Below, in pieces: positions 9,359 through 17,891 of a DNA stretch of 64,000 nucleotides. Within the stretch, counting starts at the first letter, position 1. The number at the start of each line of letters is the position of its first letter. Source of the stretch: Sediminibacterium ginsengisoli (GTDB lineage: Bacteria > Bacteroidota > Bacteroidia > Chitinophagales > Chitinophagaceae); the NCBI GenBank assembly GCA_945865545.1, contig CAMBEQ010000006.1:19007-83006 (forward strand). Direction: 5' to 3'. The translations under genes and the position numbers were made by a program. The notes beneath the pieces are model-generated. The model was not told where the DNA came from and did no database searches. It saw only the letters and a program-made list of their open reading frames with translations.

Positions 9359-9899
9359 ACAATCAGCAATCAAAAAAATAGTAGTGCTAGGCCCGGAGTC
9401 TACTGGAAAGTCAACCCTCTGTGCGCAGTTGGCTAAACACTATGATACTATTTATTGTGAAGAGTATGCTCGCACCTACTTATCCAAGGAAGGCACAAAA
9501 TATACTTATGAGAATTTATTAAAGATAGCTCATGGTCAGCTTCAACTAGAAGAAGAAGCTATCAAAAAAGTACAGGTGTCGGCCAAGAATAAATTAATTA
9601 TAGACACCGATATGTATGTAATGAAGGTTTGGTGTGAATATGTTTTTAACAATTGCCATCCATTTATATTAGAACAAATTAATCATAGACAATATGATTT
9701 TTATTTACTTTGTAATATAGACCTACCATGGACCGCAGATGAAATGAGAGAATACCCAGATGAAAAACCAAGACAAGAATTATTTTCTATCTATAAAGAT
9801 ATTTTGATCAATCAAAATACACCCTGGGGCATCGTTGAAGGGATAGGCGAGACGAGAATTAAAAATGCCATTCAATTAATTGATACAGCTTTTTCTTAA
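9351..9899 (+). CDS. nadR: NadR-type ribosylnicotinamide kinase (AAA family ATPase)
   Basis: The 182-residue P-loop kinase corresponds to the C-terminal kinase domain of NadR. Walker A is GPESTGKSTLC, followed by YCEEYARTYL and the Walker B-like LIIDTDMYVMKVWCEYVF. The NMN adenylyltransferase and HTH domains of enterobacterial NadR are absent, so it probably only phosphorylates nicotinamide riboside to NMN. Translation is likely coupled to pnuC through the 8-nt overlap. The stop codon overlaps the mtgA stop codon on the other strand within a TTAA. Confidence 0.92.
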   Translation: MNKQSAIKKIVVLGPESTGKSTLCAQLAKHYDTIYCEEYARTYLSKEGTKYTYENLLKIAHGQLQLEEEAIKKVQVSAKNKLIIDTDMYVMKVWCEYVFNNCHPFILEQINHRQYDFYLLCNIDLPWTADEMREYPDEKPRQELFSIYKDILINQNTPWGIVEGIGETRIKNAIQLIDTAFS

Positions 9900-10594
9900 T
9901 TTTTTAACAAAGCAATAATATCCTCATCTGATGCTAGGTTATTCATTTCTCTTAAAATTTGAGGATAGCGCCATGCTACTCTGCGGGTTAAAGGCCTAGC
10001 TGTAAATTTTTTAGGATTAGGGAAACCCGCTACGATCATGGCGGCTTGTTCGCGTGTTAAGTTTTTTGCATGTTTATGGAAATAATATTGTGCGGCAGCT
10101 TCAATACCAAAACAACCAGGTCCCGTTTCAATCACGTTTAAATACACTTCTAAAATTCTTTTTTTACCCCATATCCATTCAATTAGAAACGTAAAGTAAA
10201 TCTCAGGTAATTTTCTAATATATCTTCCTATCCCAGACCCCTGCCATAAAAAAACATTTTTAGCTACTTGCTGGGTAATGGTGCTGGCACCTCCGCCAAT
10301 GGGAATTTTTGATTTCTTTGATTTCTTTTTAGGGTGTAAGCTTTTTTCAATAGCGTCCCAATCAAAACCCATATGATCTGTAAAAGATTGATCCTCACTT
10401 GCAATGACCGCCAATTTTATATTATAGGACATATCCTTCCAAGTAATATAGTCTCTTTTTAAACCTAAGCCAAAGGAATTGGTTATTTGTGTAATGGTAA
10501 TGGGCGGTTCAATAAATTTTGTAATGAACACATATACAATAGAACTAAGAAACAAATATAAAATTACACGTTGTATTTTTTTTAGCACAAACAA
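9896..10594 (-). CDS. mtgA: Monofunctional biosynthetic peptidoglycan transglycosylase
   Basis: The 232-residue protein holds a lone GT51 domain that polymerises lipid II into glycan strands without a transpeptidase module. After an N-terminal membrane anchor (about residues 6-26) come the catalytic motif SEDQSFTDHMGFD, then GGASTITQQVAKN, KLPEIYFTFLIEW, RILEVYLNVIETG and AAQYYFHK, all diagnostic of GT51. The start must be non-ATG: TTG at 10594 or GTG at 10588. It lies 4 nt downstream of the hypothetical gene at 10599-11165 and converges with nadR. Confidence 0.95.
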   Translation of the reverse strand: MFVLKKIQRVILYLFLSSIVYVFITKFIEPPITITQITNSFGLGLKRDYITWKDMSYNIKLAVIASEDQSFTDHMGFDWDAIEKSLHPKKKSKKSKIPIGGGASTITQQVAKNVFLWQGSGIGRYIRKLPEIYFTFLIEWIWGKKRILEVYLNVIETGPGCFGIEAAAQYYFHKHAKNLTREQAAMIVAGFPNPKKFTARPLTRRVAWRYPQILREMNNLASDEDIIALLKN

Positions 10595-10598
10595 TAAT

Positions 10599-11165
10599 TT
10601 ATAATATTTCTACAGTAAATCTTTTTCCGATGAGTCTATAATTTGGGTTGGCTTTTTGTATGAAAACACCGCCAGCCCAAGCTAAAACACCCCCTATTAG
10701 TTTTGGAAGATTATCTTTTGCGAAAACTGGATCTTTATTAGATACTGTATTAATAATATTAAGTCCTACATAGCCTATGCCACCAGTTATTAAAAAAGCT
10801 CCATTTGTAAAAACACTATTGTAATAACCTTTTTGTTTAGGAAATGCAATCATCTCATGAATATGAAAAGCTAGTTTTCCAAGTTGTAAAGTATCTTGAC
10901 CATACGTACCAAACATGGATATGGTGGATTGTAAAGCATACTGATTAATTTGAACGGAGTCATTTCTTATCCAATCAATGTATCCCGTTAGCCATTGTTT
11001 ATTACTAAATTCAAAATTAATATGATCACCTACAGTATAAGAATTTACTACTACTCCCTTGTCTTTAAATAATAAAATTTGATTTCCATTTAATTCAGAT
11101 TGTGCCTCTATTTTGCTCAAGAAATAAAGACCTAAGAATAATGATAAAAGTAATTTTAATTTCAC
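10599..11165 (-). CDS. Hypothetical exported protein
   Basis: I do not recognise a named family in this 188-residue protein. It has a clear signal peptide (about residues 1-22, ending IEA before QSELN). The mature part is rich in beta-prone stretches (INFEFSNKQWLTGYIDWIRNDSV), with a Gly-rich hydrophobic segment near the C terminus (GAFLITGGIGYVGLNI, then LIGGVLAWAGGVFI). It probably sits in the periplasm or associates with a membrane. It lies 4 nt upstream of mtgA on the same strand and is probably cotranscribed, which hints at a cell-envelope role but no more. Confidence 0.75.
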   Translation of the reverse strand: MKLKLLLSLFLGLYFLSKIEAQSELNGNQILLFKDKGVVVNSYTVGDHINFEFSNKQWLTGYIDWIRNDSVQINQYALQSTISMFGTYGQDTLQLGKLAFHIHEMIAFPKQKGYYNSVFTNGAFLITGGIGYVGLNIINTVSNKDPVFAKDNLPKLIGGVLAWAGGVFIQKANPNYRLIGKRFTVEIL

Positions 11166-11218
11166 TTAAGCAATTTACGTTTTTATGTTTATATAATGAT
11201 AGTTCATTTTTTACTTGC

Positions 11219-11863
11219 TTATTTATAATTGAAAGCTCCATAAAAAAGTGCTGCACTAAAAACCAATATGATTAAACCAGAGATACGGTTAATAAGTACC
11301 ATATTTCTTTCGGTCAATTTAGGTCTAAGCACACTGGCCAATGCGACTTTAGCTAAATCAGTTACCAGTACAAACAACAAGCAAGTGCCAAAAACAATTA
11401 ATTTATAGTGTAAGGCATTACTTGTCTCTTCTGCGCTTACTCCTATGGCAGCCGTCCAAGCAAACCAAAATAAAAATACACTTGGATTTAATGTATTCAT
11501 AAAAAAGCCAGATGCAAAAATAGCAAGTAAATCCCTCTTTCTCATTGGCTTATCCTTGTCCTCTTCCCCTGGTTCAAATTTTATTTTTTTAAAAAATAAG
11601 GTATATAGCCCCATGAATAATAAAAACCCAGCCCCCACCATTGCAATAATTGCTTTATGGGTTAATACCATGGTAAATAAGGCAGTAAAAATATTACAGA
11701 TAGTTAATAGGGCTATATCACTTGCAGATACGCCTGCAACAAAAATATAGCCAGCCCTTCGCCCATTGGTTAAGCTTTGTTTTAAGATAGCAAAAATAAC
11801 TGGGCCAATTGAAATACTTAATAAAAACCCAAGCAACAAGCCCTTAAGTAGCGGAGCTATCAT
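11219..11863 (-). CDS. LysE family translocator
   Basis: The 214-residue membrane protein has about six hydrophobic helices and the LysE/RhtB N-terminal signature (LLGFLLSISIGPVIFAILKQSLTNGRRAGYI begins within the first 40 residues). The family exports amino acids such as lysine, homoserine or threonine; the substrate cannot be called here. A charged cytoplasmic loop (FKKIKFEPGEEDKDKPMRKRD) separates helices 3 and 4. It lies 1 nt after the stop of the GH3-family gene at 11865-13385, so the two probably share a transcript. Confidence 0.9.
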   Translation of the reverse strand: MIAPLLKGLLLGFLLSISIGPVIFAILKQSLTNGRRAGYIFVAGVSASDIALLTICNIFTALFTMVLTHKAIIAMVGAGFLLFMGLYTLFFKKIKFEPGEEDKDKPMRKRDLLAIFASGFFMNTLNPSVFLFWFAWTAAIGVSAEETSNALHYKLIVFGTCLLFVLVTDLAKVALASVLRPKLTERNMVLINRISGLIILVFSAALFYGAFNYK

Positions 11864-11864
11864 A

Positions 11865-13385
11865 TTAAATAGTTGAAATAAATATTTTCCACTCTTCTAA
11901 CAAAGCCCCCTTCAATACTCTTGGAAATTTATGTTGACCACCAATTTTCCCTTTAGTGGTAAGAAAAGTCATAAAGGCCTCCTCTGTTAAAACGGTGATA
12001 CGAACTTGTTTTAATGCCGATTTTCTTTCAATGGCGTAATCATCATTCAATACAATTAATTTTTCGTCAATTTTATTGGCTAATAAAGATGCCTCAATAT
12101 TTTGATCACATGCTACATACCAATGGTGGCCAAAAAAACTACCAACGGATTCTCCCGTAACACAGTATTCTGGAATAGATAAATTTAACTCTTCACTCAC
12201 CAATTGAATGGCTTTGTTCATATTGTCCACACTTAAGTGTTCCCCTACTAAACTTAAAAAATGTTTTGTTCGACCTGTAATTATTATTTCTGCATTGTCT
12301 TTGTCAATAAATCTAATAGTATCTCCAATTAAATAACGCCAAGCGCCCGCAGCCGTACTTATTAAAATCGCATAGTCTTTACCCTCCTCAATCTCATGAA
12401 TTAAAAAAGTTTCAGGATTTTCCACCATTTCTCCATTCGCATCAAAATTAATATCATCAAAGGGGACAAACTCAAAAAAGATATGTTGATTAAATGAAAG
12501 TTTCATGCCCTTGGCATCCTGTTTGTCCTGCCAAGCAATAAAGCCTTCGCTAGCCAAATAAGTTTCTACATACTCAATAGGCTTACCCAATAATTTTTCA
12601 AAACCATGTTTATAAGGCTCAAAGCTTACACCGCCATGTACAAAAAAAGCAAGGTTGGGCCATATTTCATGAATATTATTTAATTGATATTTCGCAATCA
12701 CCATTTCAATACACATTTGAATCCAGGCAGGCACGCCTACAATAAATCCAATATCCCATTGGGGCGCTTTCTCTACAATCTCCATTAATTTTTTATTCCA
12801 ATCTCTTTCTTTTGCAATTTTTCTTCCTGGTTTATAAAAGGGCTGAAACCAAAAAGGGGCTTTTTTAGCGGTAATACCACTTAGGTCACCTGCATAATAG
12901 CCTGGACCTTTTTGTAAATCGGTACTGCCTCCAAGTGTTAAGCAGCCTTTTCCAATGGAGGCTAAGGGCACATCCTGATAATTAAACAAACTTAGTAGCT
13001 GCTTAATCATGATAATTTTATTTCCCCTCAATAAGTCATTGGTGATAGGAATGTATTTGCTTGCCGACTCACTTGTGCCGCTGCTTAAAGCAAAATATTT
13101 AATTTTTCCTGGCCAACATATATCTGGTTTACCTTCTAAGGTCAAATGCCACCAGTCATTATAAATTTTATTATAATTATAGGTAGGCACATTTTTTTGA
13201 AATGCTTTTGCGGGGTGTTTACTTAATAGAATTTCATTAAAATGAAAAGCTTGACCAAAGGCAGTATATCTAGCACGCCGTAATAATTTCTTAAGCACTC
13301 GCAATTGCGCTCTTTTAGGGCTTCTTGGGGGAATGCCAAGTGCTTTATTAATGTTTTTTGGCAAGTTAATCTCAAAAATAGGCAT
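11865..13385 (-). CDS. GH3 family acyl-adenylate-forming protein (first paralogue)
   Basis: The 506-residue protein is of the GH3 auxin-responsive family, related in fold to ANL adenylating enzymes. Plant members conjugate amino acids to acyl acids; the bacterial substrates are unknown. Seen here: the phosphate-binding loop ALSSGTSESASKYIP, VHGGVSFEPYKHGFEKLLG, ETYLASEGFIAWQD, WRYLIGDTIRF (ATP/acyl-AMP binding) and the terminal GKIGGQHKFPRVL. It is divergent from the inositol-phosphatase gene and followed by a LysE exporter. A second paralogue is at 35589-37103. Confidence 0.88.
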   Translation of the reverse strand: MPIFEINLPKNINKALGIPPRSPKRAQLRVLKKLLRRARYTAFGQAFHFNEILLSKHPAKAFQKNVPTYNYNKIYNDWWHLTLEGKPDICWPGKIKYFALSSGTSESASKYIPITNDLLRGNKIIMIKQLLSLFNYQDVPLASIGKGCLTLGGSTDLQKGPGYYAGDLSGITAKKAPFWFQPFYKPGRKIAKERDWNKKLMEIVEKAPQWDIGFIVGVPAWIQMCIEMVIAKYQLNNIHEIWPNLAFFVHGGVSFEPYKHGFEKLLGKPIEYVETYLASEGFIAWQDKQDAKGMKLSFNQHIFFEFVPFDDINFDANGEMVENPETFLIHEIEEGKDYAILISTAAGAWRYLIGDTIRFIDKDNAEIIITGRTKHFLSLVGEHLSVDNMNKAIQLVSEELNLSIPEYCVTGESVGSFFGHHWYVACDQNIEASLLANKIDEKLIVLNDDYAIERKSALKQVRITVLTEEAFMTFLTTKGKIGGQHKFPRVLKGALLEEWKIFISTI

Positions 13386-13453
13386 CTAAAGAGTCGGTTT
13401 TAATTTTTAAAGATTATCTGCAAAAATAGGAATGTTATTCCAGCAAACGAACC

Positions 13454-13461
13454 TACTTTTG
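13454..13461 (+). promoter_or_regulatory. -7 promoter element, predicted leaderless start of the IMPase gene
   Basis: TACTTTTG matches TAnnTTTG and ends 4 nt before the ATG at 13466, so transcription would begin at about the start codon. Confidence 0.5.
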
Positions 13462-13465
13462 CCCT

Positions 13466-14242
13466 ATGATTAAAAATACATTATTAAATGCCGTTGAAGC
13501 TGGAGGCAAAGTATTAAAACAGTTTTTTAACGGTTCTTTTACAATTGAAAGCAAGGGGTCTTTAAACGATCTGGTAACCGAGGCCGACCATGCTTCAGAA
13601 AAAGCAATCTTTAAGGTCATTCAAGACGCCTTTCCCACTCATTTTATTTTAAGTGAAGAAACGGGAGAAATTAAACAAGACTCCAATATTAAATGGATTA
13701 TCGACCCTATTGATGGTACTATTAATTTTGCCAATGGTATTCCTATTTGTTGTGTAAGTATTGGGGTAGAAGAAAATGGAAAAATGATTTTAGGAGCAGT
13801 ATACAACCCCATGATGAATGAACTTTTTATTGCAGAGCGAGGACAAGGCGCTACTTTAAACGGAAATAAAATAAAAGTAAGTGTAAAAGAAAATTTATTA
13901 AATAGTTGTTTAGTGACAGGATTTCCTTATCAATATTTAGATGCGGCCAATGGCCCGCTCCAAATTTTTGATAAATTAATACGTAAGGCCATTCCTGTAA
14001 GAAGATTGGGTAGTGCGGCTATTGATTTGTGCTGGACGGCAGCAGGAAGATTTGATGGATTTTATGAACACAAGTTACAAGCTTGGGATAGTGCGGCAGG
14101 ATTTTTAATGGTAGAAGAAGCGGGAGGTAAAGTAACCGATTTAAGTGGCAACCCCTACAGTCCGTACCAGCCGGGAATTATAGCCACCAACGGGAAAATA
14201 CATGATCAATTATTAGCTGTTATTAAAGGCGGAAATTTATAA
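13466..14242 (+). CDS. Inositol monophosphatase family protein
   Basis: The 258-residue Mg-dependent phosphatase is of the IMPase/SuhB/CysQ superfamily. The metal-binding motifs are complete: ILSEETGE, WIIDPIDGTINF (DPxDGTxN) and AWDSAAGFLMVEEAGG (WDxAAG). Substrates in the family include inositol-1-phosphate, PAP and fructose-1,6-bisphosphate; sequence alone does not choose between them, though length and N terminus fit SuhB-like enzymes. A -7 box 4 nt upstream supports this ATG. thiL follows after 8 nt. Confidence 0.93.
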   Translation: MIKNTLLNAVEAGGKVLKQFFNGSFTIESKGSLNDLVTEADHASEKAIFKVIQDAFPTHFILSEETGEIKQDSNIKWIIDPIDGTINFANGIPICCVSIGVEENGKMILGAVYNPMMNELFIAERGQGATLNGNKIKVSVKENLLNSCLVTGFPYQYLDAANGPLQIFDKLIRKAIPVRRLGSAAIDLCWTAAGRFDGFYEHKLQAWDSAAGFLMVEEAGGKVTDLSGNPYSPYQPGIIATNGKIHDQLLAVIKGGNL

Positions 14243-14250
14243 AATATTTT

Positions 14251-15285
14251 ATGTCAACAGAAAGAACCGAAATAGACAAATTGGGTGAGTTTGGATTGAT
14301 TGACCATCTCACTGAAAATTTTGAAACACAAAACGCGTCTACCATTTTATCTATAGGAGATGACGCGGGAGTGATTGATCATTTTGGAAAACAAACTGTA
14401 ATAACCACCGACTTGCTCATTGAAGGAGTTCATTTTGATTTAATGTATACCCCTTTAAAACACTTGGGCTATAAATCGGTGGTAGTGAACCTTAGTGATA
14501 TATATGCCATGAATGCGCAGCCTACCCAAATTACCTTAAGTATTGCTTTTAGCAATCGTTTTAGTTTAGAAGCGCTTGAAGAATTTTACGAAGGCGTAAA
14601 TATTGCTTGTGAAAAATACAATGTTGATTTAATTGGTGGTGATACTTCTACTTCCCAAAAAGGATTTATTATTTCTGTAACTGCATTAGGCGAAGTGGCG
14701 CCAGATAAATATATAAAAAGAAGTACCGCAGAAAGTGGCGATCTGTTATGCGTTTCGGGCGATTTGGGTGCTGCTTTTTTAGGCCTTACTTTAATGGAAA
14801 GAGAGAAAAAAATATTTATTGAGAACCCGCAAATACAACCCAATTTAGAAAACGAAGATTACATTGTTGGTAGATTGCTAAAACCAGAAGCAAGAAAAGA
14901 TATTTTAGAAATATTGGAAACACAAAATATTATACCCACCTCCATGATGGACATTAGTGATGGTTTAAGTAGTGAGGTATTGCATTTATGCAAACAAAGT
15001 AATTTGGGTTGTAGAATTTATGAAGAAAAAATTCCTATTCATGAATCCAGTCGTGCAGCAGCCTTTAAGTTTGGTTTAGATCCTACAGTATGTGCATTAA
15101 ATGGCGGAGAAGATTATGAACTTATTTTTACGATGAAACAATCCGACTATGATAAAATAACTTTACAAGAAGAGATAAGCGTTATAGGGTATATGTGTGA
15201 TAAAGAAGAAGGGGCTAAATTAATTACAAAAGGTAAAAATTTGTTTGATATCACTGCACAGGGTTGGAATGCATTTGGAAAGTAG
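14251..15285 (+). CDS. thiL: Thiamine-monophosphate kinase
   Basis: ThiL (344 aa) phosphorylates thiamine monophosphate to the cofactor thiamine diphosphate. Markers are the N-terminal ELGEFGLI-type segment, SIGDDAGVID and TTDLLIEGVHFDL (ATP/Mg binding), GGDTSTS, CVSGDLGAAFLGL, MMDISDGLSSEVLHL and NGGEDYELIFT, in the order expected for the PurM-like fold. It is probably cotranscribed with the upstream phosphatase (8 nt gap) and converges with nagA. Confidence 0.96.
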   Translation: MSTERTEIDKLGEFGLIDHLTENFETQNASTILSIGDDAGVIDHFGKQTVITTDLLIEGVHFDLMYTPLKHLGYKSVVVNLSDIYAMNAQPTQITLSIAFSNRFSLEALEEFYEGVNIACEKYNVDLIGGDTSTSQKGFIISVTALGEVAPDKYIKRSTAESGDLLCVSGDLGAAFLGLTLMEREKKIFIENPQIQPNLENEDYIVGRLLKPEARKDILEILETQNIIPTSMMDISDGLSSEVLHLCKQSNLGCRIYEEKIPIHESSRAAAFKFGLDPTVCALNGGEDYELIFTMKQSDYDKITLQEEISVIGYMCDKEEGAKLITKGKNLFDITAQGWNAFGK

Positions 15286-15314
15286 TTATTAATGGGGCAC
15301 CTAACTGTATATTA

Positions 15315-16397
15315 TTAAGCTACAATCATTTTAATTAATTCACGATCATCGTTTAAGCAAAGCAGGTCTGCTTTTCCACCTATTTCAATAGTACCTACTA
15401 AGTCCTTATTTTGCATCACTTGGGCAGGATAAACACTGCACATTCTAATGGCTTCTCCTAAATCCAACCCTACTTCGTTGACTAAATTATTTACCGATTT
15501 TAATTGTGTCAATGCAGATCCGCTTAAAACTCCATTGCTTTCATATTTATCACCCACTAATTGATGTGGATAGATTCCAGTTTTGGTGGTGGTTACCGCA
15601 TCTGTAATACAGAATAATCTTTCTCCCATTATATTTTTTGCAATTTTAATGGCAGCAAAATCTACATGATATCCATCACTTACTAAACTACACCTGGCTG
15701 TTTTGTGATTAAACAGAGCCCCTACCATACCTGGTGCACGGTGTTGTAAAGCACTCATCGCATTGTATAAATGAGTGGCCACCGTAATTCCATTGTTTAA
15801 AAAATTAGTAGCTAATTCATAAGAAGCATCTGTATGTCCTGCAGAAACTACAATATCATTTTGTTGAATTAAATCAATAATATTTTTATCTACTAATTCT
15901 GGTGCTAAGGTAATCATACTAACATATCCTTTGCCATAGGCAATTATGTCTTCCACTTCCTTAGTAGTAGGAGTATTAATGATACTTCCTAAGTGAGCGC
16001 CTTTTTTGGCAATATTTATCCAAGGTCCTTCAATATGAAGTCCAATACAACCCTTGCCTCCTTTAATTGTATACTCTTTTACCGCATCAATGGCTTTAAA
16101 AATTATTTCATTATTTTGAGAAGCAATAGTGGGTTGAAAATAGGCAACCCCTCCGGCCAATGAATAACGATATATTTTTTCAATAGTAGCTGCTTCTGGG
16201 TATTCAGATAATAATTTATTTTCTGCCCCATAAATTTGAAGATCTATAAGAGCGGGTACTACCAAAGGCATTGCATTATTAGCATCATAACCTTCCTTGG
16301 CTATACTTACTATTTTTTCATTTTCAAATGAAATGACCATTTCTGAAAGCCATTGACTTCCTGTAAATAATTTTTTAACAGACAAGCTGGTATGCAT
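15315..16397 (-). CDS. nagA: N-acetylglucosamine-6-phosphate deacetylase
   Basis: NagA removes acetate from GlcNAc-6-phosphate in amino-sugar catabolism and peptidoglycan recycling. The start is placed at ATG 16397 (360 aa, MHTSLSVKKLF). The longer open frame to 16553 would overlap the nitrilase gene and adds a low-complexity extension. Motifs are HIEGPWI (metal Glu), SAGHTDASYE and THLYNAMSALQHR (metal His residues), LVSDGYHVD and the catalytic Asp in CITDAVTTTKTG. It lies 16 nt downstream of the nitrilase gene. No nagB is in the window. Confidence 0.94.
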   Translation of the reverse strand: MHTSLSVKKLFTGSQWLSEMVISFENEKIVSIAKEGYDANNAMPLVVPALIDLQIYGAENKLLSEYPEAATIEKIYRYSLAGGVAYFQPTIASQNNEIIFKAIDAVKEYTIKGGKGCIGLHIEGPWINIAKKGAHLGSIINTPTTKEVEDIIAYGKGYVSMITLAPELVDKNIIDLIQQNDIVVSAGHTDASYELATNFLNNGITVATHLYNAMSALQHRAPGMVGALFNHKTARCSLVSDGYHVDFAAIKIAKNIMGERLFCITDAVTTTKTGIYPHQLVGDKYESNGVLSGSALTQLKSVNNLVNEVGLDLGEAIRMCSVYPAQVMQNKDLVGTIEIGGKADLLCLNDDRELIKMIVA

Positions 16398-16413
16398 AAT
16401 GTAGGGTAAGTAA

Positions 16414-17199
16414 TTATTGAATATGAAAAAAATCGGCATCTTTCCAAAAAGGAAATTGTGATCGAGCGTTGGAGATTTCTTCTTTTTGTAAGGTGATGGT
16501 AAAAATATCTTCTTCGTAAGCGCAGTGATAGAGCACTTCTCCAAGGGGTCCAATAATTAAAGAGTCACCACTATGTGTAATATTATTTCCGTCTAATCCC
16601 ACTCGATTAACGCCAATGGTAACACATTGATTTTCTATAGCTCTTGCGGTAAGTAATGTTTTCCAGGCATGATTTCTTTTTTCTGGCCAATTGGCAACAT
16701 ATAATAGCACATCGTATTCCGATTCGGTTCCTTTTGTTTGTCTTGCCCAAATAGGGAAACGTAAATCATAGCAAATTTGTAAATTTATTTTCCATCCTTT
16801 TACGCTAGCAATTAATCTTTTATTTCCAGCAGTATAATGTTGATCTTCTCCAGCAAAAGCAAACAAATGCCTTTTATCATAATAACCTAATTCACCATTG
16901 GGCAACATCCAAATAAGTCGGTTGTAAAATTTGTCTTCTTCTTTAATAATAAGCGATCCGGTAATGATTGCTTTTTTCTTTTCTGATAAACGCCTCATCC
17001 AATCAATGGTAGGCCCATCCATCGTTTCGGCATATAATTCAGGGTGCATGCTAAAACCAGTACTGAACATTTCTGGTAAAACAATAATTTCGGTGAAGGA
17101 TTCAATACCCATTATTTTTTCTGCCAAATTTGCAAGATTAGCTCCCTTATCTTCCCAAAACAGATTAGTTTGTATGATTGAAAAACTGAGTGTTGACAA
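16414..17199 (-). CDS. Carbon-nitrogen hydrolase (nitrilase superfamily, omega-amidase-like)
   Basis: The 261-residue protein carries the Glu-Lys-Cys triad of the nitrilase superfamily: VLPEMFSTGFSM (Glu), YYDKRHLFAFAGE (Lys) and INLQICYDLRFPIWAR (Cys). It resembles YafV/omega-amidase enzymes that hydrolyse alpha-ketoglutaramate-type amides. The only usable start between the upstream in-frame stop and the conserved N terminus is TTG at 17199 (MSTLSFSIIQ). A TACCTTTA -7-like box lies 24 nt upstream. nagA follows 16 nt downstream on the same strand. Confidence 0.9.
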   Translation of the reverse strand: MSTLSFSIIQTNLFWEDKGANLANLAEKIMGIESFTEIIVLPEMFSTGFSMHPELYAETMDGPTIDWMRRLSEKKKAIITGSLIIKEEDKFYNRLIWMLPNGELGYYDKRHLFAFAGEDQHYTAGNKRLIASVKGWKINLQICYDLRFPIWARQTKGTESEYDVLLYVANWPEKRNHAWKTLLTARAIENQCVTIGVNRVGLDGNNITHSGDSLIIGPLGEVLYHCAYEEDIFTITLQKEEISNARSQFPFWKDADFFHIQ

Positions 17200-17223
17200 A
17201 GCTTTATAATTTTAGTACTATCC

Positions 17224-17231
17224 TAAAGGTA
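17224..17231 (-). promoter_or_regulatory. Candidate -7 promoter element of the nitrilase-nagA pair
   Basis: On the minus strand the sequence reads TACCTTTA, one base from TAnnTTTG, and lies 24 nt before the TTG start at 17199. Confidence 0.35.
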
Positions 17232-17251
17232 CAATATTCAAATAAAAAACT

Positions 17252-17725
17252 TTATTTCTTGTTTAATAACTGCAAAATGGGCATAATGAGTGCAGATTCA
17301 AAGCCACGTTGATTTAAAAAGGAATTGGTTTTAGCCATTCGGCTCATCCCCCTTTCTCCTTTTAAGGAATTCCATTTTTTGGTAGCCAATGTCAATAGTG
17401 TTTTATGATAGGCCGCCTCTTCAATACTATTTAATGCTTTTTTTATATTAACCGGGCTAACTCTTTTTTGTTGTAGAGCGTATTTTATTTTTTGCTTCCC
17501 CCAGGATTTGATTCTGAAATGTCCCCCTGCAAAACTTTCAGCAAAACGAGCCTCATTTAAAAAATTATCTGTGATTAAATCTGAAATGATTTCCTCCACT
17601 TCGGGTGTAGTCATGCCGAACTCATATAATTTATCTCGGACCTCTTGTTGAGCCCTTTCTTGGTAGGCACAATAATGCCGAATCCTTTGTATAGCCTGCT
17701 CTTTGCCTATTCTAATTTTTTGCAT
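17252..17725 (-). CDS. recX: Regulatory protein RecX
   Basis: The 157-residue protein is of the RecX family, which binds the RecA filament and modulates its activity. It shows the three-helix repeats of the family: IQRIRHYCAYQERAQQEVRDKLYEFG, then IISDLITDNFLNEARFAESFAGGHFRIKSWGKQKI near the middle (the best-conserved block), and a basic C-terminal repeat. In many bacteria recX follows recA. Here it is 14 kb away and divergent from dnaN. Confidence 0.93.
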   Translation of the reverse strand: MQKIRIGKEQAIQRIRHYCAYQERAQQEVRDKLYEFGMTTPEVEEIISDLITDNFLNEARFAESFAGGHFRIKSWGKQKIKYALQQKRVSPVNIKKALNSIEEAAYHKTLLTLATKKWNSLKGERGMSRMAKTNSFLNQRGFESALIMPILQLLNKK

Positions 17726-17891
17726 TTTGTCGATAAGAATGTCAATAAGAAATGCTAAAATAGCTTTTTAATCTTAAGATTTTGCATTAGTTTCGTTAGT
17801 GTTATTAAGGTTAAATTTTACGACCCAAGCAACTGTATTATGATGCTAAAGTTGGCAGGTTCAACCCCTAAAAATAAAACCACTGAGTATT

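Noticed and set aside
16398-16553. N-terminal extension of nagA
   Set aside because: It overlaps the nitrilase gene in another frame and does not resemble the family; ATG 16397 fits.
17858-17868. tRNA T-arm-like GGTTCAACCCC upstream of dnaN
   Set aside because: No acceptor stem, anticodon arm or CCA end can be drawn around it.
17726-17891. oriC between recX and dnaN
   Set aside because: It holds only one imperfect DnaA-box match (TTATCGACA on the minus strand) and dnaA is not adjacent.
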